In this document: positions 1-8,597 of the stretch, piece after piece
Position numbering within the stretch: the stretch's first letter is position 1
How the letters are laid out: each line of letters begins with the position of its first letter
NCBI GenBank assembly: GCA_011048835.1
Contig: DSDF01000089.1
Location: 1 to 58,817 of the forward strand
Direction of reading: 5' to 3'
Source: Methanoculleus sp.
GTDB lineage: Archaea > Halobacteriota > Methanomicrobia > Methanomicrobiales > Methanomicrobiaceae
Length of the DNA stretch: 58,817 nt
Made by a program: the position numbers and the translations under genes
Notes under the pieces: generated by a model
What the model was told of the DNA's origin: nothing
What the model saw: the letters and a program-made list of their open reading frames with translations, nothing else
The model's database searches: none

Positions 1-270
1 ACTCTCGCCGGAAAGGTGGCCTTTCACCTCGGTACCGCAGGCAATCACAAACCGGATGTTCGGATTCGAGATGATGTTTGCGATGATCTTCTCAAGGCCG
101 AGGTTCTCGGTCTTGCACGACCCACAGATGGCCGCTCCCGCATCGCAAATTCCCTGCTCGTCGAGGTGGGAACCCATCGTGACCACGGCCACGGGGCTCT
201 GCGGATCGCCGGAGTGGAAGTCACCCTGGACAATCGGCCATCCGCTTGCCGGAGATTTCTTATCTGCCAT
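1..270 (-). CDS. mtrA: Tetrahydromethanopterin S-methyltransferase subunit A (partial, C-terminus off window)
   Basis: Only the first 90 codons are present; the gene runs off the left edge. MtrA is the corrinoid-carrying subunit of the membrane Mtr complex, which moves a methyl group from methyl-H4MPT to coenzyme M while exporting sodium ions. The translation starts [18 protein letters not shown] and ends at the edge in [12 protein letters not shown], where the His of KGHLSG matches the family's lower axial cobalt ligand. It lies 10 bases after mtrB in the usual mtrEDCBA order. mtrF, mtrG and mtrH are expected further left but cannot be seen. Confidence 0.95.
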   Translation of the reverse strand, partial: MADKKSPASGWPIVQGDFHSGDPQSPVAVVTMGSHLDEQGICDAGAAICGSCKTENLGLEKIIANIISNPNIRFVIACGTEVKGHLSGES

Positions 271-280
271 TCATATCACC

Positions 281-568
281 TCAGATCAATCCAAACACGA
301 CAATTCCCGCGATAAAGAGTCCGATAACCATACCGTACCAGAATGCCGTGATACCACCGGCGATGCCGAGCACACCCTCACGGTTCGCAAACGAAGCGAG
401 GAAATTGCCTTCCGATGAGAGCATGCCGACGATATCGTCCGCGATCGCTTCGAGTTCCGCCACCTGGTCGATGACCGGTGCCAGGGACTCGCCCATGGTC
501 GTAACAACCCCGAGGAACGGATCGGCTACAAGACCAAATTCGGGTAATACTTCAATGAATCCCATCAT
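281..568 (-). CDS. mtrB: Tetrahydromethanopterin S-methyltransferase subunit B
   Basis: A 95-aa protein of normal length for MtrB. It has a soluble N-terminal part (about residues 1-70) and one hydrophobic C-terminal segment rich in Gly and Ile, consistent with a single membrane anchor. It belongs to the sodium-pumping Mtr complex. Its start overlaps the mtrC stop by four bases (ATGA). Two consecutive ATG codons (568 and 565) could serve; a GGTGG stretch just upstream fits either. Identity rests mainly on its position between mtrC and mtrA and on its size. Confidence 0.92.
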   Translation of the reverse strand: MMGFIEVLPEFGLVADPFLGVVTTMGESLAPVIDQVAELEAIADDIVGMLSSEGNFLASFANREGVLGIAGGITAFWYGMVIGLFIAGIVVFGLI

Positions 569-1416
569 GCACCACCCTTTGGTTCACGAATCGGCTTTGC
601 ATCCAGCCAGTCGTAGGCATCACGCTTGGAGAGCTTGATGTACTCATTGTACGTGTAGATCCATCCGATGAATGCCACCAGCAGGCCGAGCATCGCCGCG
701 CTGACGGAGAGGAATGCAAACGACATGACCGCAACGGCGATCATGCTCAAAAACCCGCACTCCGCCGCACACATCTGGGTCCTGTCCTGCGACTCGTTGG
801 GGCCGAGGCAGGCGTTGAACGGGTGCTGGATGGCGATACCGCCGAGCATGAAGATGACGGCAATGATGCTGCCGCCGATGAGCGAGGCGGAATAGGTCGC
901 GACCTCGATGCCGAAGAACGTGGTCGTTCCGGTGATCATGTCAATGAACGCAAACGAACCGGTTGCCATCGACGCGAATCCCAGCAGGATCAGCGCACCG
1001 ACAATGGTCAGTTCGGTCAGCTGGCGGATCATCACCGGGATGTTCATGTTCAGGACTTTGTCCGAGAGGAACCCGAGAATGACACCGAGAACCGCGGCGA
1101 TGATCACCAGGCCGATCGGGGCGGCAACGCCCAGCTTGGTTGCGAGGAGCATTGCGATGACACCCGACCCGAGCGAGATCATACCGGCCGACGGGACACC
1201 GGTTCCGATACCATAGCTGCAGAGGGTCTTGATGGAATCGGTCCCCCACCAGATTGCGAACACCGCGCCGATACCCCCGAAGAAGGAGAAGATCTGCGTC
1301 CCGGTGAGAACGTTCAGGTAGGTCAGGTAAATGGCCACGAGAGAACCGACGATGCCGATCGCCATGATCCTGTCATGCGGCACACCACCTTCTGAAACTT
1401 CAACTTTAACCGACAT
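565..1416 (-). CDS. mtrC: Tetrahydromethanopterin S-methyltransferase subunit C
   Basis: A 283-aa polytopic membrane protein with about seven or eight hydrophobic segments, starting MSVKVEVSEGGVPHDRIMAI. MtrC is one of the integral membrane subunits (with MtrD and MtrE) that form the sodium path of the methyltransferase. It lies nine bases after the mtrD stop and overlaps mtrB by four bases, so it is translated as part of the mtr message. Length and position are normal for the family. Confidence 0.93.
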   Translation of the reverse strand: MSVKVEVSEGGVPHDRIMAIGIVGSLVAIYLTYLNVLTGTQIFSFFGGIGAVFAIWWGTDSIKTLCSYGIGTGVPSAGMISLGSGVIAMLLATKLGVAAPIGLVIIAAVLGVILGFLSDKVLNMNIPVMIRQLTELTIVGALILLGFASMATGSFAFIDMITGTTTFFGIEVATYSASLIGGSIIAVIFMLGGIAIQHPFNACLGPNESQDRTQMCAAECGFLSMIAVAVMSFAFLSVSAAMLGLLVAFIGWIYTYNEYIKLSKRDAYDWLDAKPIREPKGGA

Positions 1417-1425
1417 TTTTCCACC

Positions 1426-2259
1426 TCAGAGTGCAACCACCATGATTGCCACCATTCCGCAGACAGCCGAGGCAACGGCCGACGCGATGATTGCCCGCGG
1501 GAACCGCTTGAACTTGGGGTCGTGCGGTCCTTCGATGGTACCGGTGATGTTATATGCGGTCAGCACCGCGTTGACGAGGAACATGCCCACGGCAAAGATA
1601 CCGGCCAGCGAGACTGCCACCGGCAGGATCTCCTCGAGCGGAGCGTTGTAGATCACCGGGAGCGCCGCCTCGTAGACTGCGAGCAGCTCGACGTAGATGA
1701 GCGTTCCGCCGAGACCGCCGAGCGTCCCCCCGATCACGCCTCCCACGTAGGAGATGAACGGCAGGCCGTGCCCCTCGGTTCCCTGTGATTTGTATTCAGG
1801 GAACGTGTCGCCGGTGATGGGGTCCTTGTCGACCTTCCCGGATGCGGACGGAATTCCCATGCCGAAGACGTAGATGACGTTCACCATCATACAGGTGATT
1901 GCCATCATCAGGCCGCCACCGACCGCGCCTGCGCCGAGCGCCACGGCAAAGCCGAGTTCAGCAGCCCACGCACCGCCGAAGAGACCGGCGAGACCGGCAC
2001 CGGCGGCGAGCATTGCCACACCGGTAGCAATACCGGGCGCCTGCCCCATTGCTGCCGGCGCGCCGCCCACCGGGACGAAGTGCACGCCGAACCCGATGAG
2101 GGCTCCGCCGATGATAATGCCGATGAGGGCGATAGCACCGCCCGTCGAGGCGATGAAGAACGTAATGCCGAGGGCAACGAGAAGGATCACGATGCCGATA
2201 ACCGATGCGGTCGGGTTGATCCCTTCACCGCCGGCAGCTGCTCCACCGAGTGCGCTCAT
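1426..2259 (-). CDS. mtrD: Tetrahydromethanopterin S-methyltransferase subunit D
   Basis: A 277-aa integral membrane subunit of Mtr, rich in Gly and Ala with several transmembrane stretches. I place the start at MSALGGAAAGGEG (position 2259). This ATG overlaps the mtrE stop as ATGA, whereas a longer frame would run 66 bases back into mtrE with non-family sequence. It acts in the membrane with MtrC and MtrE to couple methyl transfer to sodium export. Operon position and size are both as expected. Confidence 0.93.
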   Translation of the reverse strand: MSALGGAAAGGEGINPTASVIGIVILLVALGITFFIASTGGAIALIGIIIGGALIGFGVHFVPVGGAPAAMGQAPGIATGVAMLAAGAGLAGLFGGAWAAELGFAVALGAGAVGGGLMMAITCMMVNVIYVFGMGIPSASGKVDKDPITGDTFPEYKSQGTEGHGLPFISYVGGVIGGTLGGLGGTLIYVELLAVYEAALPVIYNAPLEEILPVAVSLAGIFAVGMFLVNAVLTAYNITGTIEGPHDPKFKRFPRAIIASAVASAVCGMVAIMVVAL

Positions 2260-3173
2260 GATGTCGCCTCCTCTGGTTCTGCTGCCGCAGCTTCGGTGTA
2301 CGGACCGAAGGTGGTGCGCGCCCACGTCTCAATAAACCGGTCGATGACCATGAAGATGAGAATCACCACGACACCGGCGATGACCGCACCCCATCCTCCT
2401 GCGAACGGCTCGAAGAGCACGGTGCGCCAGAGTTCAAAGAACACGATCAGGCCGAAACAAAGCCCTGATGCCGGACCGGCGAGCTTGGATGTAAACCAGC
2501 CGTTGTCGAGCGAACTGCGCTCACCGGCTTCCGCGTAGCGGACGATGTTGCCGGATGCGGAAATCGGTACGCCAGCGCCGAACTTCTGCTCCTGGTACTG
2601 CCGCTCCTTCCCATAGAACGGGTTTCCGGTTGCAGATCCTGCTGCACCGAGCGCGATACCCCAGACCAGGCCCAGCAGGGGCAGCGGGAAGGGGTGGCCG
2701 AGTGCGGCGACCATCAGGTAGCACATCGAAATCGTGGTGAAGATCGCCACAAATGCGTGTGCCATGGTCACGGTCGTCACCGATTTCAGGATATCGATGT
2801 AGACCGGCTGTTCAAATTTTGCGAGACTCGCCGTTCGTCCCAGGTATGCCGTCGTAGCATAGACACCCTGGACAAAGACTGCAACCGCAGCACCAACGAT
2901 GAGGGCAAGAATCGCATTCAGATTAATCGCCATGAACGCCCACGCGACGCCGGCGCCGAGTGCGCACCAGAGGCCATATGCGGGGGGTTCGCCGGATACT
3001 GCTTTGTTGAATATCCGGTGAATGTACCCCATCTGCGGAGCGAGCTGAACCTGCGAGTTCGGGTCACCCTGTGATCCGATATCAGATTCAGTATCTTCCG
3101 CTGCACCAGCCACGGTGGCAAGGGCTCCAGCTAATGCGGTAACGCCAATGCCGAGTACTAGGTTTTCAACCAT
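2256..3173 (-). CDS. mtrE: Tetrahydromethanopterin S-methyltransferase subunit E
   Basis: A 305-aa polytopic membrane protein starting MVENLVLGIGVTALAGALAT. It is the first gene of the mtrEDCBA operon. MtrE contributes to the sodium-translocating membrane core. The start has a strong Shine-Dalgarno GGAGGA eight bases upstream, and a BRE/TATA element lies about 75 bases upstream. Position as first gene, length and hydrophobic profile all fit the family. The end overlaps the mtrD start by four bases. Confidence 0.95.
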   Translation of the reverse strand: MVENLVLGIGVTALAGALATVAGAAEDTESDIGSQGDPNSQVQLAPQMGYIHRIFNKAVSGEPPAYGLWCALGAGVAWAFMAINLNAILALIVGAAVAVFVQGVYATTAYLGRTASLAKFEQPVYIDILKSVTTVTMAHAFVAIFTTISMCYLMVAALGHPFPLPLLGLVWGIALGAAGSATGNPFYGKERQYQEQKFGAGVPISASGNIVRYAEAGERSSLDNGWFTSKLAGPASGLCFGLIVFFELWRTVLFEPFAGGWGAVIAGVVVILIFMVIDRFIETWARTTFGPYTEAAAAEPEEATS

Positions 3174-3248
3174 TTAGGCATCCTCCTGCGTGCCACATGC
3201 ACAAGTAATACAAACCCTTTTTGGTTCAATTAACAGTGGGTAACGGCT

Positions 3249-3263
3249 TTATTAAAGGTTTCG
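3249..3263 (-). promoter_or_regulatory. Predicted mtr operon promoter (BRE + TATA)
   Basis: On the minus strand this reads CGAAACCTTTAATAA, close to the archaeal BRE/TATA pattern (CGAAA, two bases, then a TTTATATA-like box). A start about 25 bases downstream (near 3225) would leave a leader of roughly 50 nt before mtrE. The element sits in the AT-rich 190-base gap between mcrA and mtrE. Inferred from the motif only. Confidence 0.6.
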
Positions 3264-3343
3264 AAAAGATGGCCGTGATTTGTGGGATTTTCTGAAAAAT
3301 GCGGCAGAATTTAAGATTTACGCTACCGAGATTTGAGTTAGTG

Positions 3344-3352
3344 AAAAAAAAA
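3344..3352 (-). terminator. T-run terminator after mcrA
   Basis: Nine consecutive T on the minus strand, starting 12 bases after the mcrA stop, fit an archaeal U-run terminator for the mcr operon. The mtr operon has its own promoter further downstream, so the two operons are probably separate transcription units with possible read-through. Confidence 0.6.
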
Positions 3353-3363
3353 TTGTGTTGAGG

Positions 3364-5070
3364 TTAGCGGGCCGGGATGATGAGCGAACGCTCGCCAGCC
3401 GGGCTGAACTCGCGGATTGCACCCTTTGCGAACTCGCGGCGGGGCTCGGCGAAGTCGAACTTGAGCGAGGGGTCGGCGAAGCAGACCGCCACACGCGGGT
3501 CGTAGCAGAACGCGTCGCCGCGTCCGTAGTGGGCGCCGCCGACGATAGCGGCGTACTCGCCCTGGTGACCGACGTTCATCGCGTAGTTCGGGTAGTTCGG
3601 TCCGCGCAGTTCTCCGATCAGGCCCTCGTCAGGCCGGATGGCCAGCGAGTTTGCGGAACCGCACTGGTCCTGCAGGTCGTAGCCGAAGAAGCCGAGACGC
3701 GACCAGCCCTCCTTGTGCAGGAGCATGGAGAGGTACCATCCGTTCAGACCGGCGTTGGAGTTTCCGGTACCGATGGAACAGGTCAGACCGGATGCGGCGG
3801 CGATGACGCCTGCACGCTGGGAACCGCCAAAGTGGTCCTCCATCAGGGTCGGGAACTGCTCGTACTGCTCCATGGCGTTGAGGGTGACCTCGGTGGCGAG
3901 GTCGTTGACAACCTCCTGCGATGCCTTGACGCGGTCGCCGGGGCTCGGGTTTGCCCAGTCGACACCGTACTTGTCCTTCACGTAGTCCATACCGTAGTAG
4001 GTGTATTCGTCAAGGATGTTGTCGGTGTAGGCTGCGGTGGCATACTGGGTGAAGCCGACACCGCCGGACATGTAGGATCCGAGCCAGATCTGGTCGAAGA
4101 GCATCGTTCCGGCACCGACGACCTCGAGGGAGGCGCGGGCGGGGTCCTTCGGGTATTTCCGGTTGGCCTGGATGATATCGGAGAAGAGACCGAACTTGAT
4201 ACCACCGGGCTCGTTCGGACCGCGGGCGCGGCGAGCGGGCAGGATGGAGGCCATCTGGATGACACCGGCGTGCTTCGCGGCGTAGGACAGGTCAGCGACT
4301 GCCGCCTCTCCGGCGCACATGCGGTAGGCACCGATGTAGGACATACCGATCTGCATGGCAGACCAGCGGCTGGTGGTTCCACCGTCACAGGTCCTCGATA
4401 CAATGGTCGGGATGTGGATTGCCTGCCAGAGTCCCTTGCCGATGGCCGCCTTGAGTGAGGCGCCCTGGTCGGCGGGGAAGAGCTTGTCGATGTTGAGCAG
4501 GAACTGGGGCTCGATGTCGTCGGCGATGGCGTCGTCACCGGTAAAGACCTTGACGTAACAGTCATCGACCACACCGGGGTGGGTCTCCACCATGTGCTCC
4601 TGGACCACAGCTGCACCGGGCATGGCGTGGTTCAGGACGTGGAGGTACTCGTTGATGGTCTCGGGAGTGACCTCTTTTCCGAGGCGCTTCTGCAGGGTCT
4701 GGTGGGCGAGGTCCATGCCGACGATAACCGTCCTGCGGATGTCGTCCCAGAACTGCTGCATGGCAGAGTTGTTGACGAAGTGCAGGTCGTCGCCCTCGAC
4801 AAAGACGCCGGACTGGCTGACCTGGTAGGTCATCAGCTGGCGCTGGCCGAGCGGGATACCGCCGAGGTGGCAGCGTACGGGCTCGTACATGGAGATGCCG
4901 CGCTGCATTTCAACAGCCTTGCTTGCCTTGATGAATTCCTGCTTGCGGGGGGACTGGGCAAGCCCGCCAAAGCGATAGAAGGCGGTGTTCACTGCCTCGG
5001 GATCCTCACCCTGGAACTTCTCTTTCAGCGAGTCAAGGAACAGTTTTTGTGCTCTCTCAATTTTTGCCAT
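3364..5070 (-). CDS. mcrA: Methyl-coenzyme M reductase alpha subunit
   Basis: A 568-aa alpha subunit of methyl-coenzyme M reductase, the Ni-F430 enzyme that forms methane from methyl-CoM and coenzyme B. The diagnostic region [15 protein letters not shown] is present, covering the Gly that is usually thio-modified and the Cys that may be S-methylated, followed by [20 protein letters not shown] start at [11 protein letters not shown] (5070). GGAG lies just upstream, and the GTG nine bases earlier gives no better family match. It is the last gene of mcrBDCGA, with its ATG five bases after the mcrG stop. It is a complete and normal marker gene. Confidence 0.99.
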   Translation of the reverse strand: MAKIERAQKLFLDSLKEKFQGEDPEAVNTAFYRFGGLAQSPRKQEFIKASKAVEMQRGISMYEPVRCHLGGIPLGQRQLMTYQVSQSGVFVEGDDLHFVNNSAMQQFWDDIRRTVIVGMDLAHQTLQKRLGKEVTPETINEYLHVLNHAMPGAAVVQEHMVETHPGVVDDCYVKVFTGDDAIADDIEPQFLLNIDKLFPADQGASLKAAIGKGLWQAIHIPTIVSRTCDGGTTSRWSAMQIGMSYIGAYRMCAGEAAVADLSYAAKHAGVIQMASILPARRARGPNEPGGIKFGLFSDIIQANRKYPKDPARASLEVVGAGTMLFDQIWLGSYMSGGVGFTQYATAAYTDNILDEYTYYGMDYVKDKYGVDWANPSPGDRVKASQEVVNDLATEVTLNAMEQYEQFPTLMEDHFGGSQRAGVIAAASGLTCSIGTGNSNAGLNGWYLSMLLHKEGWSRLGFFGYDLQDQCGSANSLAIRPDEGLIGELRGPNYPNYAMNVGHQGEYAAIVGGAHYGRGDAFCYDPRVAVCFADPSLKFDFAEPRREFAKGAIREFSPAGERSLIIPAR

Positions 5071-5075
5071 CTCAA

Positions 5076-5837
5076 TCACTCCTTGGGCATGAATCCATAT
5101 TTGGTCCTCAGCGAGTGAATACGCTGGACATATTCGACGTATTCCTGATCATCACGGTAGGGGACACCGACGAGCGAGTGGAAGATGGTCGAGTGCGCCT
5201 TGAGCCATCCCTCATCCATCGGCTTGCCGACGTTGACTTCACGGTCGAGGGGCTCGCCGATCTGGTTCTTGACATACTTGACGTTGCCGTCGCCCGTGAG
5301 CAGACAGCGCTGGAGCATGTCGAACATCATCCCGTCCTCTGCGAGGCGGAGCGAGTGCCCGTGCACGGTCGCACCGCGGACGCTGCAGCGTGCGGGGTCG
5401 AACATCTCGGTCTCGAGGAGGAACTTGGAGTACGCCTCGAGGTCGCGCTCGCGGCACTCCACGATCTGGCGGCCGGAGAGCGTCCCGGGGTCGATGCCGC
5501 GGAAGCGGTAGCTGTAGCTATACGTCCTCTGGTAGGGCTGGCTCGGCGCGTTGAACATCGAGTCTGCGAACTGGATGTAGCGGACGCGGTCGCCTGCCTT
5601 GGCGCCCTCGGTCGGGGTGACGATCTTGCGGATCGGACAGTCGGGCTCGCCTGCCTCGGCAAGCGGCGGGTGCGCGGTTGGGTATGCCGCACCCGGAGCA
5701 CGGTGCCCGAGAATCAGCACGACGTCCTCGTCGGTGACATCCCGAACTTTCTCAAGCTTGTTGTTGGGGTTCATCTGTTTGCGCCGGTTTTCGGCGACAG
5801 TCGAAGTCCCCGGTCCATATTGGGGTGTATATGCCAT
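5076..5837 (-). CDS. mcrG: Methyl-coenzyme M reductase gamma subunit
   Basis: A 253-aa gamma subunit of methyl-coenzyme M reductase, starting [20 protein letters not shown], which is typical of McrG. It assembles with McrA and McrB as a dimer of heterotrimers and lines part of the active-site channel. A GAGGTGA ribosome-binding site precedes the ATG. It lies 12 bases after mcrC and ends just before the mcrA start. Length and sequence are normal. Confidence 0.98.
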   Translation of the reverse strand: MAYTPQYGPGTSTVAENRRKQMNPNNKLEKVRDVTDEDVVLILGHRAPGAAYPTAHPPLAEAGEPDCPIRKIVTPTEGAKAGDRVRYIQFADSMFNAPSQPYQRTYSYSYRFRGIDPGTLSGRQIVECRERDLEAYSKFLLETEMFDPARCSVRGATVHGHSLRLAEDGMMFDMLQRCLLTGDGNVKYVKNQIGEPLDREVNVGKPMDEGWLKAHSTIFHSLVGVPYRDDQEYVEYVQRIHSLRTKYGFMPKE

Positions 5838-5849
5838 TTACAATTCACC

Positions 5850-6473
5850 TCATTGCTTCATTTTCATAACACGATTAACTGCAGTAATGACGTCTGCCAG
5901 TTTTTCACGGGTCGGGGTCTGCCCGCGGGTGATGCCGCTCACGATCTCCACGACCGTCCCCTTCGTTTTGATGTCCCCGGGGGCGGGCATGACCGTGGCG
6001 GTTTTGACGCCCACTCTGGCGAGATCCTCATAATCGATCGGTACCTGCGTGACCACCACTGCATCGACATCGCAGTGTTCCAGGATGAACCTGACCTTGG
6101 CAACCACATGGGAGCGGACGTTACCGTGATGGAGAATCGCCACTTTGTGCTGTTCGATCTGGCGAATTTCCCTATCGGTAAGGCCGAAATATGCTCCGGT
6201 CACCGCGGCCGCCGTGGCCGTGCCCGGGGGAACTCCTGCACCGGCATTGAGCACCAGCGTGCTGACGCTGAACTCGACGCCTTCCCGGCGAAGGCCGGAG
6301 GTGATGTCGCAGACCGGTTTGGTCACGTGGCGTCGCCCCGGCGACATGGCCACCACGATCACATCGGGATACCGGCACTCGGAGATCGTGCCCCGCTGTG
6401 CAAGGCCCCCTCCTTTGCCCATCCCCATGGACTCGCGGCAGTCGACCACCTGGGTAACGCGTCCGATCGGCAT
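5850..6473 (-). CDS. mcrC: Methyl-coenzyme M reductase operon protein C
   Basis: A 207-aa accessory protein of the mcr operon, starting MPIGRVTQVVDCRESMGMGK, with the conserved GKGGGLAQRGT segment. McrC is known as a component linked to ATP-dependent reductive activation of methyl-coenzyme M reductase. Its ATG directly abuts the mcrD stop. Presence between mcrD and mcrG matches the full five-gene operon of methanogens that grow on hydrogen and CO2. Confidence 0.95.
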   Translation of the reverse strand: MPIGRVTQVVDCRESMGMGKGGGLAQRGTISECRYPDVIVVAMSPGRRHVTKPVCDITSGLRREGVEFSVSTLVLNAGAGVPPGTATAAAVTGAYFGLTDREIRQIEQHKVAILHHGNVRSHVVAKVRFILEHCDVDAVVVTQVPIDYEDLARVGVKTATVMPAPGDIKTKGTVVEIVSGITRGQTPTREKLADVITAVNRVMKMKQ

Positions 6474-6944
6474 TTACTTCAATCCCTGTAAGATAACAAG
6501 ACCGCCTTTTTTTCCGGGATCCGTGAGCCCGATCACCGATTCATCCGCACCAGGCCCGTATTTGGCATAGTCGACGAGCGAAGGCTTCGTCTTCATGAAT
6601 ATGCCTTCCTGAAGCGTGTACGGGATTTCCGTAAAGAACTCGTCGCAGACGCTTCTTACTTCCTCGATGACCCCCCTGTCCTCGACTTCGAGGACGACCT
6701 GCCCGACCTGCACCTGGAGTTCCACCTCGGTGTCGCCCACCGTGATGACTCTCCGTGCCGAATGGGGGTTGGGTTTCCCCCTGGCCGGGCCATAGGGGAC
6801 GGTCGCGGGGAGGCGGGGGCCGTTGACGAGCATCCTGCGGATACCGCACACCTTCACGATACTGTTGAGAAGGCGTTCGGCCGTCTCGGGTTTGAGCATC
6901 CGGAGAGGGACAATCCTGCACTGGGGATAGCTGGCTTCGGTCAT
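6474..6944 (-). CDS. mcrD: Methyl-coenzyme M reductase operon protein D
   Basis: A 156-aa McrD, a small accessory protein thought to help assemble or activate methyl-coenzyme M reductase or deliver its F430 cofactor. I use the ATG at 6944 (MTEASYPQCRIVPLRMLKP). A GTG 12 bases upstream would add four residues and cannot be excluded. It lies about 20 bases after mcrB and abuts mcrC. The segment AERLLNSIVKVCGIRRM is typical of the family. Confidence 0.93.
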   Translation of the reverse strand: MTEASYPQCRIVPLRMLKPETAERLLNSIVKVCGIRRMLVNGPRLPATVPYGPARGKPNPHSARRVITVGDTEVELQVQVGQVVLEVEDRGVIEEVRSVCDEFFTEIPYTLQEGIFMKTKPSLVDYAKYGPGADESVIGLTDPGKKGGLVILQGLK

Positions 6945-6964
6945 TGATATCGACACTCAGTTGT

Positions 6965-8269
6965 TCAGACGCCCTTTGCGATTTCCTGGATGGGCTTTGC
7001 GAACACGTCGATCTGTCCGAAGGTGTCCTGGTAGACCTTGGAGGTACCCTCCGGAGAGAACATCTGCGTGCCCGCATCGAGGGCGGCTGCGGCGACCACA
7101 CACGGGATTGCCACACCGGCAGCGTGCCGGGTCACGACGTGGTTGCCGTTGAACACGCCGGGGCCACCGCCACCATAGATGGAGTGGCTGAAGAACGAGA
7201 ACCCGACTGCAGTTCCCATCACACGGCCGTAGTCACAGCCGGGCAGACCGGTCTCGTGCTCGATCAGGTCGTTGAAGTAGAGCAGCGTCGAGGAGACCGC
7301 CTGGGCGAACCGACCGGCACCACAGTTGACCATGGTCGCGGCCATGGTGCCTGCGGAGGTGTAGGCGTTCCAGAGCATGGGGTCCTTGGTGTCGTAGAAC
7401 TGGAAGTATCCGCCCTTCTTGCCGGGCGCGATAACCTTGTCCTCGATGGCGCGCTCGACGAGCGACTGGACGACGGTTCCGATGGTTCCGGTTGCGCCGT
7501 TCGCTTTCACCAGGTCGTACACCAGGTTGTTGGCGTTGAGGCCCTGGTACGCGTAGGCGAGCAGCTGGGCACGCTCGAAGGGACCGATCGCGGCTCCCAT
7601 CTCGAACTCTCCTGCCTGCTCGAGAGTCGAGGAGAGTGCTGCTCCCTGCATGGCGTTCCTGTTGGTCATCATGACCACGTGGTTGACCGGGATGTTCCGG
7701 AGCGCATACCCCAGACCTTCGTTGTTCTGGGGGATGGTGAGCACGGATGCGACATTTGCGCCCTCGAGGTCCATGGTGTGCGGGTAGCCGCCCCAGACGG
7801 CCGCCTTGACCATGGATCCGTCGTAGGCGCCGACGTTGAACTGGTCGATGATCGCGTACGTGGTTGCGGACGCCACCGAGGTAATTGCTGCGTCGTAGGT
7901 CGATGCCGCTTCGATACGGGCCTTGGGGACCTCGACAAGGAGCAGCTTGCCACCGGCGAACTCCTTGATTGTGGTGTCGTCGCCTTCCTCGACCGACACC
8001 ATCTCCTTGATCTTGGCCACGATCGCGTCCTTGTTGCCCATGATGTCGAGGTCGAGCTCACGGCCGATGATCTTGCCCTTTCCGACCGATCCGGTCTTCA
8101 GGCCGTCTTCGATCTTGCCGAGCTGGACGGCAATCTGCCGCTTGCAGCTGTCGATGATCTTCTTGGTCGCAGGGTTGACGAGGGGGCTGATCTTCTCGAG
8201 CGCAACACCGCTCTTGAGGAGCTTGCCCTCATCGTCATAGAGGTCGATAGTTTCCGAATATTTTGCCAT
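6965..8269 (-). CDS. mcrB: Methyl-coenzyme M reductase beta subunit
   Basis: A 434-aa beta subunit of methyl-coenzyme M reductase and first gene of mcrBDCGA. It starts MAKYSETIDLYDDEGKLLKS and carries the typical SIYGGGGPGVFNGNHVVTRH segment near the C-terminus. A strong GGAGGA ribosome-binding site lies about eight bases before the ATG. The transcript probably begins near 8380, giving a leader of about 110 nt with inverted repeats. It is complete and of standard length. Confidence 0.98.
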   Translation of the reverse strand: MAKYSETIDLYDDEGKLLKSGVALEKISPLVNPATKKIIDSCKRQIAVQLGKIEDGLKTGSVGKGKIIGRELDLDIMGNKDAIVAKIKEMVSVEEGDDTTIKEFAGGKLLLVEVPKARIEAASTYDAAITSVASATTYAIIDQFNVGAYDGSMVKAAVWGGYPHTMDLEGANVASVLTIPQNNEGLGYALRNIPVNHVVMMTNRNAMQGAALSSTLEQAGEFEMGAAIGPFERAQLLAYAYQGLNANNLVYDLVKANGATGTIGTVVQSLVERAIEDKVIAPGKKGGYFQFYDTKDPMLWNAYTSAGTMAATMVNCGAGRFAQAVSSTLLYFNDLIEHETGLPGCDYGRVMGTAVGFSFFSHSIYGGGGPGVFNGNHVVTRHAAGVAIPCVVAAAALDAGTQMFSPEGTSKVYQDTFGQIDVFAKPIQEIAKGV

Positions 8270-8321
8270 AATTTTCCTCCTTTACTCATAGTTGCAATTC
8301 ATTGTGGTCCCTGAACGCTGT

Positions 8322-8337
8322 CATGCACATGTGCATG
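8322..8337. repeat. 16-bp perfect palindrome in the mcr leader
   Basis: CATGCACATGTGCATG is a perfect 16-bp palindrome within the predicted mcrB leader, about 50 bases before the mcrB start codon. As DNA it could bind a dimeric regulator; as RNA it could only form a short hairpin. No gene covers it. Confidence 0.7.
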
Positions 8338-8365
8338 TCGAAAATCTATGCTAGTCACTATGCAC

Positions 8366-8380
8366 GTCCCCGCTTGGGAC
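8366..8380. repeat. Short stem-loop GTCCC/GGGAC at the predicted mcr transcript start
   Basis: GTCCC and GGGAC flank a five-base loop. If transcription starts near 8380, this 5-bp stem would form at the very 5' end of the mcr message, where it could protect the transcript or affect initiation. Confidence 0.45.
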
Positions 8381-8381
8381 A

Positions 8382-8398
8382 ATTGAATAGTATTCAAT
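8382..8398. promoter_or_regulatory. 17-bp inverted repeat between mcr TATA box and start site
   Basis: ATTGAATAGTATTCAAT is a perfect inverted repeat around a central G. It lies between the predicted mcr TATA box (8403-8411) and the predicted start near 8380, the usual place for an archaeal repressor operator. A bound protein there would block RNA polymerase recruitment. Confidence 0.5.
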
Positions 8399-8402
8399 CT
8401 CG

Positions 8403-8411
8403 GTATTTAAG
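8403..8411 (-). promoter_or_regulatory. Predicted mcr operon TATA box
   Basis: The minus strand reads CTTAAATAC within GCTTAAATACCG, in the AT-rich 328-base gap between fwdC and mcrB. It is the best TATA-like element upstream of mcrB and would start a message with a leader of about 110 nt. Confidence 0.55.
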
Positions 8412-8587
8412 CATTGCCAATATTTTCCTCTATAGGGGCCCCAAAATAAAATTCAAAATGAGTGATAATCAAGTGAGAAAGTGCGTATCTGTGGGTTTAG
8501 TGAAAATGTGCTAAAAATTCACCATAAAAGTGTTACGGAATGCGTCGTATGACTGAGATTAATGAGAATGGGCGTGTGCGCCCCTGC

Positions 8588-8594
8588 AAAAAAA
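8588..8594 (-). terminator. T-run terminator after fwdC
   Basis: Seven T on the minus strand lie immediately after the fwdC stop, flanked by CCC and GGG that could pair weakly. This fits the end of the fwd/hdr transcript. The remaining bases to the mcr promoter show no gene. Confidence 0.6.
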
Positions 8595-8597
8595 GGG

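Noticed and set aside
8435-8442. GGGGCCCC palindrome upstream of the mcr promoter
   Set aside because: Only 8 bp in a GC-rich genome and upstream of the TATA box; too likely by chance to list as an operator.
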